A stretch of DNA of 64,000 nt from CBDAPE01 sp965198325. Its GTDB lineage: Bacteria; Pseudomonadota; Alphaproteobacteria; UBA828; JAPUJA01. The DNA is taken from NCBI GenBank assembly GCA_965198325.1, contig CBDAPE010000018.1, positions 496,001 to 560,000 on the forward strand, read 5' to 3'. A model generated the notes under the pieces. The model ran no database searches and was not told where the DNA came from. It saw only the letters and a list, made by a program, of their open reading frames with translations. Shown in pieces: positions 1 to 8,784 of this stretch. Numbering within the stretch: position 1 is the stretch's first letter; every line of letters starts with the position of its first letter. Made by a program: the position numbers and the translations under genes.

Positions 1-1042
1 CCTCGCCACGGCTACGACCGAGCTCCATATCGATGCGGTAAAGATTATGTTCGGCGTTATCGAGCAAAATGAGACGCGCTGGCCGATAGTCCGCGATTTG
101 GCGGGACAGCTCGCCGCCGATGCTGCCGCCCGCGCCGGTGACCAACACCCGCTTGCCCGCAATCAGCGCTTCCATGCCGGAGCGGTCGAGCACGGTCTGG
201 GGACGGCCCAGGATATCCTCGATCGCAACCGGGCGCGTGTCGATCGGTGACTCGCGGTGACGGAAATCGGTCAGTTTGGGCAGACGCGCGAGGCTTATGC
301 CCGCGGCGTCTGCCATCTCGAACAGTCGCGCCAGCGGCTCACCCTTTATGGCGTCCTCCGTGACGATCAGCCGTTGCGGCTGCTCGCCACGCCGCTTGAG
401 CTTGACGACGGACTCGTCGAGTGCGTCGAGCGGACCGAGAATCCGAATGCCGTGGATGTGACGCCCCAGTTTATTACGGTCGTCGTCAAGCAGTCCGAGC
501 ACACGATAGTTGGCCTCGGGGCTTCGAGTCATTTCGCGGATAAAGCCTTCGGCGGCGTCACCCGCGCCGGCAAGCAAAACGGGAATACGCGATTTGCGGG
601 CTGCGGCATCGAAGGCGCCGCCCAGCGTGCCGTAGCGGGCGAGCCGGTAGGTGAAGCGCGAGCCCCCCATCAGGGCAAGCAGAATGAACCAGTTGATGAC
701 CAAGGCGGACCGCGGGAAGGTCTCGAGGCGAGTGATGACGAACAACAGGGGCAGGAAGACCAGGATCGCGAGAGAGACCGCCTTGGTGATCTGGATCAGA
801 TCGGGCAGTGAGGCGTAGCGCCATACGCCGCGATAGACCCGCAAGCGCCAGAAGACGACGGCACAGACTCCGGTAAAGAGTACAACGCCCCACAGCGTGG
901 TCGAAATCGTCCCGGGCTGAAAGTCGAAGGTTCCGCGGCGTAGAGCGAGTGCGAGCGCGAACGAGCCGGCCGCCATCGCCAGGTCGTGGACGGTTACCAG
1001 ATAATTGCGGTTGATGCGGAAAGGCGCGCGCTTGTCAGCCAT
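1..1042 (-). CDS. CapD/WbpM-type nucleotide-sugar dehydratase, C-terminus outside window
   Basis: Reading from an ATG at 1042 gives an open frame to the window edge, about 347 codons. The N-terminal half is hydrophobic with several membrane segments (for example LIQITKAVSLAILVFL), followed by a CoA-binding-like domain (PVLLAGAGDAAEGF). The dinucleotide-binding motif VLVTGAGGSIGGEL then opens the short-chain dehydrogenase domain. This is the layout of membrane-anchored UDP-GlcNAc 4,6-dehydratases/epimerases (CapD, WbpM, PglF), which make the first sugar for O-antigen or capsule at the inner membrane. The catalytic domain is mostly beyond the edge, so activity cannot be judged. The start overlaps the end of the sugar-phosphate transferase gene by 8 bases, a translational-coupling arrangement; the pairing of these two activities is common in O-antigen loci. 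Confidence 0.85.
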   Translation of the reverse strand, partial: MADKRAPFRINRNYLVTVHDLAMAAGSFALALALRRGTFDFQPGTISTTLWGVVLFTGVCAVVFWRLRVYRGVWRYASLPDLIQITKAVSLAILVFLPLLFVITRLETFPRSALVINWFILLALMGGSRFTYRLARYGTLGGAFDAAARKSRIPVLLAGAGDAAEGFIREMTRSPEANYRVLGLLDDDRNKLGRHIHGIRILGPLDALDESVVKLKRRGEQPQRLIVTEDAIKGEPLARLFEMADAAGISLARLPKLTDFRHRESPIDTRPVAIEDILGRPQTVLDRSGMEALIAGKRVLVTGAGGSIGGELSRQIADYRPARLILLDNAEHNLYRIDMELGRSRGE

Positions 1043-2051
1043 CAGTCGATCGCGTCCTGGGACGGGGAAGATAGCACAACAAGGCACCGATCAATACCGC
1101 CGCTCCACCCACCGCCGGCCAACTGGCGAGCGGCGCGAGGACAACAAGGGCGGCCAGACCGACGAGACCGAGATTGACGACCAGAATGAGGATCACAGTC
1201 TGGTCATGGCGCCGCCTTGCCTGGACCGCCTTTTGATAGATGTGCTCCCGGTGGGCCCGCCAGACGGTCTTGCGGCGTAATGCCCTGCGAGCGAGTGTCA
1301 AGGTTGCGTCGGCCAGGTAATAGCCCGGCAGAATCAGGGCCGGCGCCCAGTGTCCGCTTATCGCCAGCATCACGAGGAGCCAACCCATCAAGAAGCCCAG
1401 CGGCACGCTCCCGACATCGCCCAGGAAGATGCGCGCCGGATGCCAGTTCCAGGGCAGGAAGCCGAGCGCCGAGGCCAGCGCGATGACGGCGAAGGCGCCG
1501 AGCACCGGCGTGATCCCGATGAAGATGCCGAGCACGGCGATTCCCCCGGCAATAGTCGTCGTTTCAATGCTCGTGATGCCGTCAATTCCATCCATGAAGT
1601 TGTAAACGTTGACGAACCAAAGCCAGAGCAGGGCGGCGATCAGGCGGTCTGGAATTAGCGGCAGCAACCCCTGGAACATAAGCGCATCTGCGGGCAGGCT
1701 GACGAGCACGACGACGACGGTCGCAGCCTGAATTGCGAGCCGCGGGAGAATCCCCAAACCGCGGAGATCGTCGGCCCATGAAAACAGGGCGAGCATTGCC
1801 GCAGCTCCCAACATAACCCAAATGCTCGCACCCTCGCTCAGCGTCAGAGCCAATACCAGCCATCCGGCGAGCAGACTGCCTACGACCGCAATGCCTGCGC
1901 CCCGGGGCGTTGGTATGCTATGGCTGGAGCGTTCGTTGGGATGGTCGAGAATGGCGCGCCGGCGCAACACGCGGCACAGGAGCGCAGTGCCACCCGCCGA
2001 AACCGCCACGGTTCCGATCGCTACGCCGGTTACGAGCGCCCACGACACCAT
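1035..2051 (-). CDS. WecA/WbpL-family undecaprenyl-phosphate sugar-1-phosphate transferase
   Basis: A 338-residue polytopic membrane protein of the MraY/WecA family, which transfers a HexNAc-1-phosphate from UDP-sugar to undecaprenyl phosphate and so starts O-antigen synthesis on the cytoplasmic face. Visible family motifs in order are NERSSHSIPTPRGAG near residue 39, the acidic pair in DDLRGL, NVYNFMDGIDGI in the middle, IFLGDVGSVPLGF and the late HREHIYQKA loop. The length is normal for WbpL/WecA. It lies just upstream of, and overlaps, the CapD-like gene, and diverges from rfbF. The exact sugar cannot be read from sequence; GlcNAc, FucNAc or QuiNAc are all possible. Confidence 0.9.
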   Translation of the reverse strand: MVSWALVTGVAIGTVAVSAGGTALLCRVLRRRAILDHPNERSSHSIPTPRGAGIAVVGSLLAGWLVLALTLSEGASIWVMLGAAAMLALFSWADDLRGLGILPRLAIQAATVVVVLVSLPADALMFQGLLPLIPDRLIAALLWLWFVNVYNFMDGIDGITSIETTTIAGGIAVLGIFIGITPVLGAFAVIALASALGFLPWNWHPARIFLGDVGSVPLGFLMGWLLVMLAISGHWAPALILPGYYLADATLTLARRALRRKTVWRAHREHIYQKAVQARRRHDQTVILILVVNLGLVGLAALVVLAPLASWPAVGGAAVLIGALLCYLPRPRTRSTDG

Positions 2052-2172
2052 CCATTCAGCTTATAGCTGGTTGGGCGCCCGCGGTCATTGGCCTAAAGAC
2101 CGCCGCCGTCTCGCCATCGTACGGCCTTTCGGGTAAGCTCCGCCCAGATTTAAAAAGAAGAGGCGAAACCCC

Positions 2173-2946
2173 TTGAAGGTCGTCATCCTCGCCGGCGGCA
2201 TCGGGAGCCGTATCTCCGAAGGGTCCCATCTGCGCCCCAAGCCGATGATCGAGATCGGCGGGCGCCCGATGCTGTGGCATATCATGAAACTCTACGCGCA
2301 TCACGGCCTCACCGACTTCGTGATCTGCCTCGGTTATCGGGGCTACGTGATCAAAGAATACTTCATGAATTATGTCCTTCACCGATCAGACGTTACCGTC
2401 GACTTGGCGAAAAACAGTATCGTCTTTCACAACACCCCGAGCGAACCGTGGCGGGTTACGCTCATCGAAACCGGCGCGGAAACCCAGACCGGCGGACGTC
2501 TCAAACGGGCGGCACCGTATCTCGACGCGGGCGAAGCCTTCTGCATGACCTATGGCGACGGCCTTGCCGACGTCGATATCACGTACCTGATAGCGTTTCA
2601 TCATCAGGCGGGTCGCTCCGCGACAGTTACCGTGGTCCAGCCGCCGGGCCGGTTTGGCGCCACCGAGATCGAGGATGATCGGGTTGTCCGCTTCGTCGAG
2701 AAGGCGCCGGGCGACGGCGGTTATATCAACGGCGGATTTTTCGTACTCGAGCCGGCGGCGCTCGACACCATCGGGGGCGATACGACGATCTGGGAACAGG
2801 AGCCGCTGCGCAAGCTCACCGAGTCCGATCAGCTGGCCGCCTATCGTCATGACGGCTTCTGGCAGGCCATGGATACGATGCGTGAGAAGCAGCTTCTCGA
2901 ACGGCTGTGGGCGAGCGGCGCAGCACCCTGGTCCGTATGGGCGTAA
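2173..2946 (+). CDS. rfbF: glucose-1-phosphate cytidylyltransferase
   Basis: A 257-residue sugar nucleotidyltransferase that makes CDP-glucose from CTP and glucose 1-phosphate, the first step to CDP-6-deoxy and 3,6-dideoxy sugars. The N-terminal nucleotide loop VVILAGGIGSRISEGS, the KPMIEIGGRPMLWHIM segment, MTYGDGLADVD in the middle and GGFFVLEP later all match RfbF. The length equals the family's usual length. The start is a TTG preceded by an AGAAGAGG-type ribosome site; no in-frame ATG gives the complete loop. It heads a plus-strand run rfbF-glycosyltransferase-rfbG with short overlaps, so the three are probably one operon. Confidence 0.93.
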   Translation: MKVVILAGGIGSRISEGSHLRPKPMIEIGGRPMLWHIMKLYAHHGLTDFVICLGYRGYVIKEYFMNYVLHRSDVTVDLAKNSIVFHNTPSEPWRVTLIETGAETQTGGRLKRAAPYLDAGEAFCMTYGDGLADVDITYLIAFHHQAGRSATVTVVQPPGRFGATEIEDDRVVRFVEKAPGDGGYINGGFFVLEPAALDTIGGDTTIWEQEPLRKLTESDQLAAYRHDGFWQAMDTMREKQLLERLWASGAAPWSVWA

Positions 2947-3905
2947 CGCCCGTCTCGGTGACCGTTCCGTCGGGCGCGGCGCCGGCCTCAGACGCTTGGG
3001 CACGAACGACGGTCGTTGCCGTCACCCATAACAGTGGTCACGTTATCGGCGCCTGCCTCGACTCCGTACGCCCGGCGGCCCGGATCCTAATTATCGACAA
3101 TGCCAGTCACGACGACTGTCTGGCAATCGTTGCGGCGACGGTGCCCGGGGTGGAGGTTGTTCGCAACACCGTCGGGCTGGGCTACGGCAACGGTGTCAAT
3201 CAGGGGCTCGAAAAGGTCGAAACCGAGTTTGCCCTGCTCATCAACCCCGATGCAACGCTAGAACCCGGCGCCCTCGAATCTCTTGTCGAGGAAGCCGATC
3301 GCTATCCGCAAGCCGGCATTCTCGCGCCGACAATTCGCAATCCCGACGGCGATATCGAACTGTCGCACGACGCCGGATTGTTTCAGCGGGCGCGATTGCC
3401 AGTGGATCGGATGGGCGAGACCGCGCCTGAAGGGCCCTGCTGCGCAGACTTCTTGTCGGGGGCCGTAACGCTGATGCGCATGGCCGCGCTGCGCGATGCA
3501 GGGTTCTACGATCCGGCGATTTTCCTCTATTACGAGGACGACGATATTTGCCTGAGACTTCGGGCCGCCGGCTACGCGCTGATCCTGGTACCTGAGGCCG
3601 TCGCCCGACATCGGGGGGGCGGTTCGGTTAAACCCGGCTGGCAGAGTCATTGGGAGAAGTTCTTTCACATGGCTTGGTCCCGGCTCTATATCGAGGCGAA
3701 ATACGGTGAACCGACGGGGCCCACGCGACTCGGCTGGCTCAATGTGGCGCGCTATGGCGTGAAGGCTCTGGGCTACGGACTCCTCTTCAATCCTAAGAAG
3801 GCCGTGCGCGACGGCGCGCGGTGTGCCGGGACGCTCGCCTACTTGATGGGCCGACCCGCCTCGCGCACGACACGTCGTGCCCGGCCAGAAGGAGTCTCCC
3901 GGTGA
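2937..3905 (+). CDS. family 2 glycosyltransferase
   Basis: A 322-residue GT-A fold glycosyltransferase of the GT2 rhamnosyltransferase-like group. It shows VVAVTHNSGHVIGACLDSV at the N-terminus, the donor-site LLINPDATLEPG and the acceptor-side ED motif in YYEDDDICLRL followed by ARHRGGGS. It should add one sugar of the repeat unit from a nucleotide-sugar donor at the cytoplasmic membrane; the sugar is unknown. I chose the ATG at 2937, which overlaps the rfbF stop, over the GTG at 2907. It ends in a four-base overlap with the rfbG start, so translation is likely coupled. Its position between rfbF and rfbG suggests it may transfer the CDP-linked sugar made here; this is inference. Confidence 0.88.
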   Translation: MGVTPVSVTVPSGAAPASDAWARTTVVAVTHNSGHVIGACLDSVRPAARILIIDNASHDDCLAIVAATVPGVEVVRNTVGLGYGNGVNQGLEKVETEFALLINPDATLEPGALESLVEEADRYPQAGILAPTIRNPDGDIELSHDAGLFQRARLPVDRMGETAPEGPCCADFLSGAVTLMRMAALRDAGFYDPAIFLYYEDDDICLRLRAAGYALILVPEAVARHRGGGSVKPGWQSHWEKFFHMAWSRLYIEAKYGEPTGPTRLGWLNVARYGVKALGYGLLFNPKKAVRDGARCAGTLAYLMGRPASRTTRRARPEGVSR

Positions 3906-4957
3906 CGCCGGAATTCTGGCGCGGACGGCGCGTTCTGTTAACGGGTCATACCGGCTTTAAGGGGGCCTGGATCGCCTTGTGGCTCGATCGCCTCGGAGCG
4001 AGAGTAACCGGTCTGTCGCTTCCGCCGGAGGGACAACCTAATCTCTTCGAGTTGATCGCACCTGATTTGTCGTCTGATTCGGTCCTGCTCGATCTGCGCG
4101 ATGAGGCTGCCGTGCACGACGCTGTCGCGCAAGCCGATCCAGAGGTCGTATTTCACCTCGCGGCCCAGGCGATCGTGCGCCGGTCGTACCGCCAGCCGGT
4201 CGAAACCTTGTCGACCAATGTCATGGGTACCGCCCATCTGCTTGATGCACTGCGCCTCTGCAAGAATCTACGGGCGGCGCTCGTTGTGACCAGTGACAAG
4301 GCTTACGCCAATCGCGACACGGATACCGCCTTCGTCGAGACGGACGCTTTGGGTGGTGACGATCCATACAGTGCATCCAAGGCTGCCGCCGAGATTGTCA
4401 CAGAAGCATACGTACACAGTTTTTTCGCTCCGACAGGTGTCGCTGTAGCCACGGCGCGGGCCGGAAACGTGATCGGTGGCGGCGACTGGGCCGAGGACAG
4501 GCTGGTTCCCGACATTTGGCGCGCCGTCGAGTCCGGTACGCCGCTCAAACTTCGCTATCCCGATGCGACGCGACCTTGGCAGCATGTTCTCGAACCGGTC
4601 TCCGGCTATCTCCTCTACGTCGAGAGGCTTGCTCAGGCCACGCCGGGGGACCTGCCGTCCGCCCTCAACTTTGGTCCACCGCCGACCGACCGGCTAACCG
4701 TCGCACAAGTCGCGGAGCAGATACTTTCCGCGCTGGGTTCCGCCCAACCCTGGCAACAGGCCACCGGCTCTCAACCGGCCGAAAAACAGGTGCTTGCGCT
4801 CGATGCCGGGTTGGCAGACCAGGTGCTCGATTGGCGACCTCGTCTTTCGCCAACCGACGGTCTTGCCTGGACCGCAGATTGGTATCGCGCCTTTTCCGCC
4901 GGCGGCGATGCAAGGCGTCTCACGCAGGACCAGATCGAGCGTTACGCTGCGCTTTAG
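3902..4957 (+). CDS. rfbG: CDP-glucose 4,6-dehydratase
   Basis: A 351-residue short-chain dehydrogenase family enzyme that converts CDP-glucose to CDP-4-keto-6-deoxyglucose with bound NAD. It has VLLTGHTGFKGAWIALWL at residues 11-28, which is the RfbG form of the glycine-rich loop, and YSASKAAAEI carrying the catalytic Tyr-Lys pair. AGNVIGGGDWAEDRLVPD is also characteristic of RfbG. The GTG start at 3902 is preceded by AAGGAG and overlaps the previous stop as GTGA; the longer open frame upstream is not needed. With rfbF it supplies the common intermediate for 3,6-dideoxyhexoses or other CDP-deoxy sugars. It converges on the minus-strand genes with a 12-base gap. Confidence 0.93.
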   Translation: MTPEFWRGRRVLLTGHTGFKGAWIALWLDRLGARVTGLSLPPEGQPNLFELIAPDLSSDSVLLDLRDEAAVHDAVAQADPEVVFHLAAQAIVRRSYRQPVETLSTNVMGTAHLLDALRLCKNLRAALVVTSDKAYANRDTDTAFVETDALGGDDPYSASKAAAEIVTEAYVHSFFAPTGVAVATARAGNVIGGGDWAEDRLVPDIWRAVESGTPLKLRYPDATRPWQHVLEPVSGYLLYVERLAQATPGDLPSALNFGPPPTDRLTVAQVAEQILSALGSAQPWQQATGSQPAEKQVLALDAGLADQVLDWRPRLSPTDGLAWTADWYRAFSAGGDARRLTQDQIERYAAL

Positions 4958-4969
4958 CGTGGATTCGTC

Positions 4970-5521
4970 TTACGCTTCAAATCCGAACGGACTCTCGAAT
5001 TCGTCAAGGGCAGGGAAATTCCGGTCTCGCGTCGAAACCAGCGGTGTGTCGACGGGCCAGTCAATGCCTGCGGAATTCCAGAGGATTCCGGTGTCGTGTT
5101 CGGGCGCGTAAGGCGTCGTGGTGTTGTAGACCATGGTCGCCGGGCCCTCGGTAACGCAAAAGCCGTGGGCGAATCCGCATGGCAGATAGAGCAGATTGTG
5201 GGCTTCGGCGGAAAGGGTGAGCCCAATATGGCGGCCGAATTCGGGCGAGCCTAGGCGCAAGTCGAGCGCGACATCGAATGCAGCACCTGCAGTGCAGTAG
5301 ACGAGCTTGTCGTGATCGGACGGCGGCAGTTGAAAATGCAGGCCACGCAGAACGCCGCTGTGCGAGACCGAGTAATATTGCTCGGCAAAACCTTCCGCCA
5401 TGCCCTGTTCCCGGAAAAACGGGGCGTGGAACGTCTTTACCAACTGGCCACGCTCGTCGGGCCTTGCGGAGGCGCGTAACTCCCGGCAGCCGGGCAGTCC
5501 GGTTTCCACGATCTCAAACAG
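4970..5521 (-). CDS. RmlC-family (AscE-like) nucleotide-sugar epimerase
   Basis: A cupin-fold sugar epimerase of the dTDP-4-dehydrorhamnose 3,5-epimerase family, about 183 residues. Visible landmarks are RGLHFQLPP with the catalytic His, KLVYCTAGAAFDVALDLR, LYLPCGFAHGF, and MVYNTTTPYAPEHDTGILWN near the end, all in the RmlC order. In the CDP-ascarylose pathway an RmlC homologue (AscE) epimerises C5 of the CDP-4-keto sugar. The neighbours rfbF, rfbG, the E1-like enzyme and a reductase make that role more likely here than dTDP-rhamnose synthesis, since no rmlA, B or D is seen. The start is uncertain: a CTG at 5521 sits 6 bases after GGAGG and overlaps the upstream gene by 8 bases; the frame is open further, to 5590. 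Confidence 0.82.
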   Translation of the reverse strand: MFEIVETGLPGCRELRASARPDERGQLVKTFHAPFFREQGMAEGFAEQYYSVSHSGVLRGLHFQLPPSDHDKLVYCTAGAAFDVALDLRLGSPEFGRHIGLTLSAEAHNLLYLPCGFAHGFCVTEGPATMVYNTTTPYAPEHDTGILWNSAGIDWPVDTPLVSTRDRNFPALDEFESPFGFEA

Positions 5522-6422
5522 GATCAGCCTCCATGCGGCGAATGCCGTCCTCAAGCGTGGTGCGGGGCGCCCAACCCGGCAAGGGCTCACCCGTCCGCCA
5601 TGGCACCATCACCTCGCGCGCGCGATACGATCGCCCGCCCCAGTCGATGTCGAGCGCGAAACCGGTGATCCGGGAATAGATGTCGACCAGCACTTTTAGT
5701 GAAACCGGCGCGCCCGAGGAAACCGCGTAGCTTTCCATGTTGACATCCTCGCCGGCCATCAGCCGATGACCGGCGCCGATCAGGGCCTCGACGATATCGT
5801 CGACATAGACCAGGTCGACGAGCTGTTTGCCCGGCGAAAGAGCCAGCCGTTTACCATTCGCGCCAGCAGCGCGAAGCAGCGTGAACAGCTTGGCACGCGG
5901 GTCGTTTGGTCCATAACTGTCGAACAGCTTGAGCGTAATGACACATAGTTCACCGGTTTCGACGTAATAGCGCAAGAGCGCTTCGAACGCCTGCTTGGTC
6001 GCGGCGTAGAGATTGACTGGACGGACCGCACCATCGACGTCATGCTGCCAAGCGGTCCCCACATTGACGAATCGTCGAGCCCCTGCCTGAGCGACGGCAT
6101 CCGTAAGTTGCGTGGCGAACAACAGGTTGTTTGCGATCAGCAACTCGATGTCATCCGCCACATGCTCGGCCACGAAATGGGCGGCGAGGTGGAAGACGAC
6201 ATCGGGCGCGGCGGCACTCACGATTGCACGTAGCTTCGCGTCCGTCCCGTCGTGGCGGTGGATCGTCGGCCCGTCGCCGAGGCCCGCGAGAATCGACTCG
6301 TCGGAGGTAGGGCGTAAGATCGCGTGAACAGCGACGCCGTCGGCCATCAGTTTGCGCACGAGATGCGAGCCGATAAAGCCCGTGGCGCCCGAGACGAGCA
6401 CACGCTCCATGGTCATGCACAT
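5514..6422 (-). CDS. NAD-dependent epimerase/dehydratase (extended SDR), putative CDP-4-keto-sugar reductase
   Basis: A 302-residue extended short-chain dehydrogenase. The nucleotide-binding loop VLVSGATGFIGSHLVRKLM is at residues 8-26, DVVFHLAAHF marks the fourth strand, and LYAATKQAFEALLRYY contains the YxxxK catalytic pair. KLFDSYGPNDPRAKLFTLL resembles the substrate-binding part of CDP-abequose/paratose synthases. Beside CDP-glucose pathway genes the likely job is reduction or epimerisation of the C4-keto group of a CDP-deoxy sugar, the AscF/RfbJ step; the exact product is not decidable. It overlaps the downstream RmlC-like gene by 8 bases and the upstream E1-like gene by 10 bases, so the three minus-strand genes form a tight operon. 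Confidence 0.85.
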   Translation of the reverse strand: MCMTMERVLVSGATGFIGSHLVRKLMADGVAVHAILRPTSDESILAGLGDGPTIHRHDGTDAKLRAIVSAAAPDVVFHLAAHFVAEHVADDIELLIANNLLFATQLTDAVAQAGARRFVNVGTAWQHDVDGAVRPVNLYAATKQAFEALLRYYVETGELCVITLKLFDSYGPNDPRAKLFTLLRAAGANGKRLALSPGKQLVDLVYVDDIVEALIGAGHRLMAGEDVNMESYAVSSGAPVSLKVLVDIYSRITGFALDIDWGGRSYRAREVMVPWRTGEPLPGWAPRTTLEDGIRRMEADPV

Positions 6423-7618
6423 GTCGTCAGGAATGCCTCGACCGCCTCGTGAAGATAGGCGATCTGCTCCTGGTTGAGGCCTTGGTGGCAGCCGATCAAT
6501 ACGCCGCCGCGCATTACCCGATCGGCTTCAGGATAGCCCCCGGGGGCTTCCTTGCGATCGATGTCCGCGAAACCGGGTTGGCGCAGTATGTTGCCGGTAA
6601 AGACCGGTCGGGTCTGGACGTTGCGCTCCTCGAGATAAATCTGGAAGTCCCGCCGGGTAAATCCTGCGTCGTCACGAATCGTGAGCGGAAAGGCAAGCCA
6701 GCCGGTTCGCGCGCCTTCGAGCTCGCGTGGCAGGATAAAACGGTCCTCGAAGTTCCGGAAATAATCGAGATGAGCGGCGAAATTGCGCCGGCGGGTCTCG
6801 ATGTTGGCTTCGAGCCCATCAAGCTGGACGAGACCGAAGGCCGCGCTGATCTCCGAGGGCTCCAGATTGAAGCCGATTTCCTCAAACACGAATTTGCGGT
6901 CGTAGCCGATGCCGTCGAGCTCGACGTCGAAGCGTGTGGCAATGCTCTCGTGCGAGCCGGACTCGAAGATCGAAGAGCTGCGCCCCCAGCTGCGTAAGAG
7001 ACGGGCACGGCGCGCGAGCGCCGGATCATCGAGTGCAAGCAGCCCGCCGTTGCCCGCGCAATTGATGATGTGGGAGCCATAGAAGCTTGTCGTGCTCAGA
7101 TCTGCCCGCGTGGCGGTGCTCGTTCCGCCCAGCGTGGCGCCCAGGGTGTCGGCCGAGTCTTCGATCACGGCCAGACCGCGGGCGTCGGCGATTGTCCGCA
7201 AGGCGTCCCATTCGGGGAGGTTGCCGATCAGGTTGGGCACCAGGATCGCGGCCGTCTTGCGTGTGATCATGGCCTCGACCCGGGCGGCATCGATATTATA
7301 TGTGCCTTCTTCGACATCGACGAAAGCAGGTACGAGACGGCTGCGGACCAAGGGCGCCACGGTGGTCGCAAATGTGAGCGCCGGGGTGATCACCTCGGCG
7401 CCCTCAGGCAAATCGAGCAGCTCGACGGCGAGATAGAGCGCCGAGCTTCCAGAGTTGACCATCAGACCGAACCGCTTGGCAAAGAGGGCCACGACGCGTG
7501 CTTCGAAGGTTTCCGTCCGGGCACCCATCTGGGTCGAACCCTCGAGCACCTCGACGACGGCTGCGATTTCTGCCGCACCGTGCACGCTCTGACCATAAGT
7601 CACGCGGATTTCGCTCAT
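6413..7618 (-). CDS. RfbH/ColD-like PLP-dependent 3-dehydratase lacking the iron-sulfur cysteines
   Basis: A 401-residue DegT/DnrJ/EryC1/StrS-fold protein. The Lys that normally binds PLP is replaced by His183 in SFYGSHIINCAGNGG, the hallmark of the sugar 3-dehydratases RfbH/AscC (E1) and ColD rather than of aminotransferases. Landmarks such as NSGSSALYLAVELL, EDSADTLGATL, LRSWGRSSS, GYDRKF and IGFNLEPSEISAAFGLVQL line up with E1. E1 binds a 2Fe-2S cluster through four Cys spaced X57, X1 and X7; at the aligned places this protein has Ala156, Ser215, Ile217 and Ser225, with one extra residue in the first gap explained by the loop after His183. It therefore probably works without the cluster, as ColD does. 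I chose the ATG at 7618; the open frame continues upstream without family similarity. It is the first gene of the minus-strand operon. Confidence 0.85.
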   Translation of the reverse strand: MSEIRVTYGQSVHGAAEIAAVVEVLEGSTQMGARTETFEARVVALFAKRFGLMVNSGSSALYLAVELLDLPEGAEVITPALTFATTVAPLVRSRLVPAFVDVEEGTYNIDAARVEAMITRKTAAILVPNLIGNLPEWDALRTIADARGLAVIEDSADTLGATLGGTSTATRADLSTTSFYGSHIINCAGNGGLLALDDPALARRARLLRSWGRSSSIFESGSHESIATRFDVELDGIGYDRKFVFEEIGFNLEPSEISAAFGLVQLDGLEANIETRRRNFAAHLDYFRNFEDRFILPRELEGARTGWLAFPLTIRDDAGFTRRDFQIYLEERNVQTRPVFTGNILRQPGFADIDRKEAPGGYPEADRVMRGGVLIGCHQGLNQEQIAYLHEAVEAFLTTCA

Positions 7619-7870
7619 CCTGCCGCTCCGGCTGCCAGGGTTGGGGTGCTGCCCCGCTCGGCACATTCGACTCCAATTCGCCGTCGTTGTCGAGATGGGC
7701 GATCGCGCGGGGCCGGCAGGAACCCCTTGCCGGGCGTCGCGCACTCGGCTACCACGAATGCGCGGGGCCGCGAGGCCCCATTGCGCGAAAGGGACGGCGT
7801 TTGAGCGACGGATCGATTTGCCAGGTATGCGGCGGTAGCGGTGGCCTGCCCCCGATTAGTGGTCCAGCGC

Positions 7871-8784
7871 TTAAGTTAGAGTTTGGCGCGGGTTAAGCTG
7901 ATGGGCCGACCGTAGCCCCTCAACAGGGTAGGTTGGCCCCTCAACGTTTGGCAAGATGGTTTCTGGGGCCGGCGGTCTGTATCCGAGCGAGCTATGCGGC
8001 CGGATGGTATTATAGTGATGGCGCCATCGTTCGATCAGCACTTTGGCCTGCTTCAGTGTAGAGAAGATCTCCGTGTTCAGGATTTCAGGATTTCGTCCCG
8101 GAGCTTTGAGTTGAAGCTCTCGTTGTATCCGTTCTCCCAAGGTGACCCGGGCTCGATATAGAGGGTCTTGACGCCGATCCTGCCGAGCCAGTCGCGGACG
8201 GCATGAGCGGTAAACTCTGAGCCGTTGTCGGAACGGATATGATCCGGCGGGCCATGTTGGACGAAGAGCTCGGTCAGACAATGGAGGACATTGTCCGAGT
8301 TCAATCTTCGCTCGACGACAACGGCCATGCACCGCCTGGTGAACTCATCGATCACGGTGAGCATGCGGAACGTCCTCCCATCGTGTGTTCGATCCATGAC
8401 GAAGTCATAGGACCAGACGTGATTGGGCCAGCACGGCCGCAGACGGATGCAGGATCCGTCGTTGAGCCACAGCCTGCCCCGTTTCGGTTGCTTCTGTGGG
8501 AGCTTCAGCCCCTCCCGCCGCCAGATGCGCTGGACCCGCTTGGCGTTCACGTGCCAACCTTCGGTCCTGAGCAAGGCAGTGATCCGCCGATCGCCATATC
8601 TGCCATACTGGCTGGCCAAGCGGATGATCGCGGCCGTGAGGGCCTCTTCATCATCCCGACCACGGGGTCTCTTGCGCTGGGTTGAGCGATGTTGGCCTGC
8701 AACAGCACAGGCCCGTCGCTCGGAGATCCCCAGTTCGGCCTGGAGATGATCAACACACTGCCGGCGACGGGCGGGGCTTAGCAA
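7871..8784 (-). pseudogene. IS3 orfB transposase, frameshifted
   Basis: The DDE integrase domain begins intact (LLSPARRRQCVDHLQ, YGDRRITALLRTEGW, WSYDFVMDRTHDGRTF with the first Asp, HIRSDNGSEFTAHAV with the second Asp). Near 8085-8100 the 8-bp string AGGATTTC occurs twice, while the copy at 43616-44521 has it once. This moves the frame, giving a premature stop at 8077 just after the GYNESFNSKLRDEIL segment; the rest of the C-terminus (HYNTIRPHSSLGYRPP) continues in another frame to 7871. The protein would lack the C-terminal end, so this copy probably depends on transposase from elsewhere. Confidence 0.9.

Noticed and set aside
4516..5154. 212-codon plus-strand frame across the rfbG end
   Set aside because: Shadow frame of rfbG and of the antisense RmlC-like gene with no family features.
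7619..7744. 42-residue extension of the RfbH-like protein
   Set aside because: It has no similarity to the family and an ATG with a purine-rich leader occurs at 7618.
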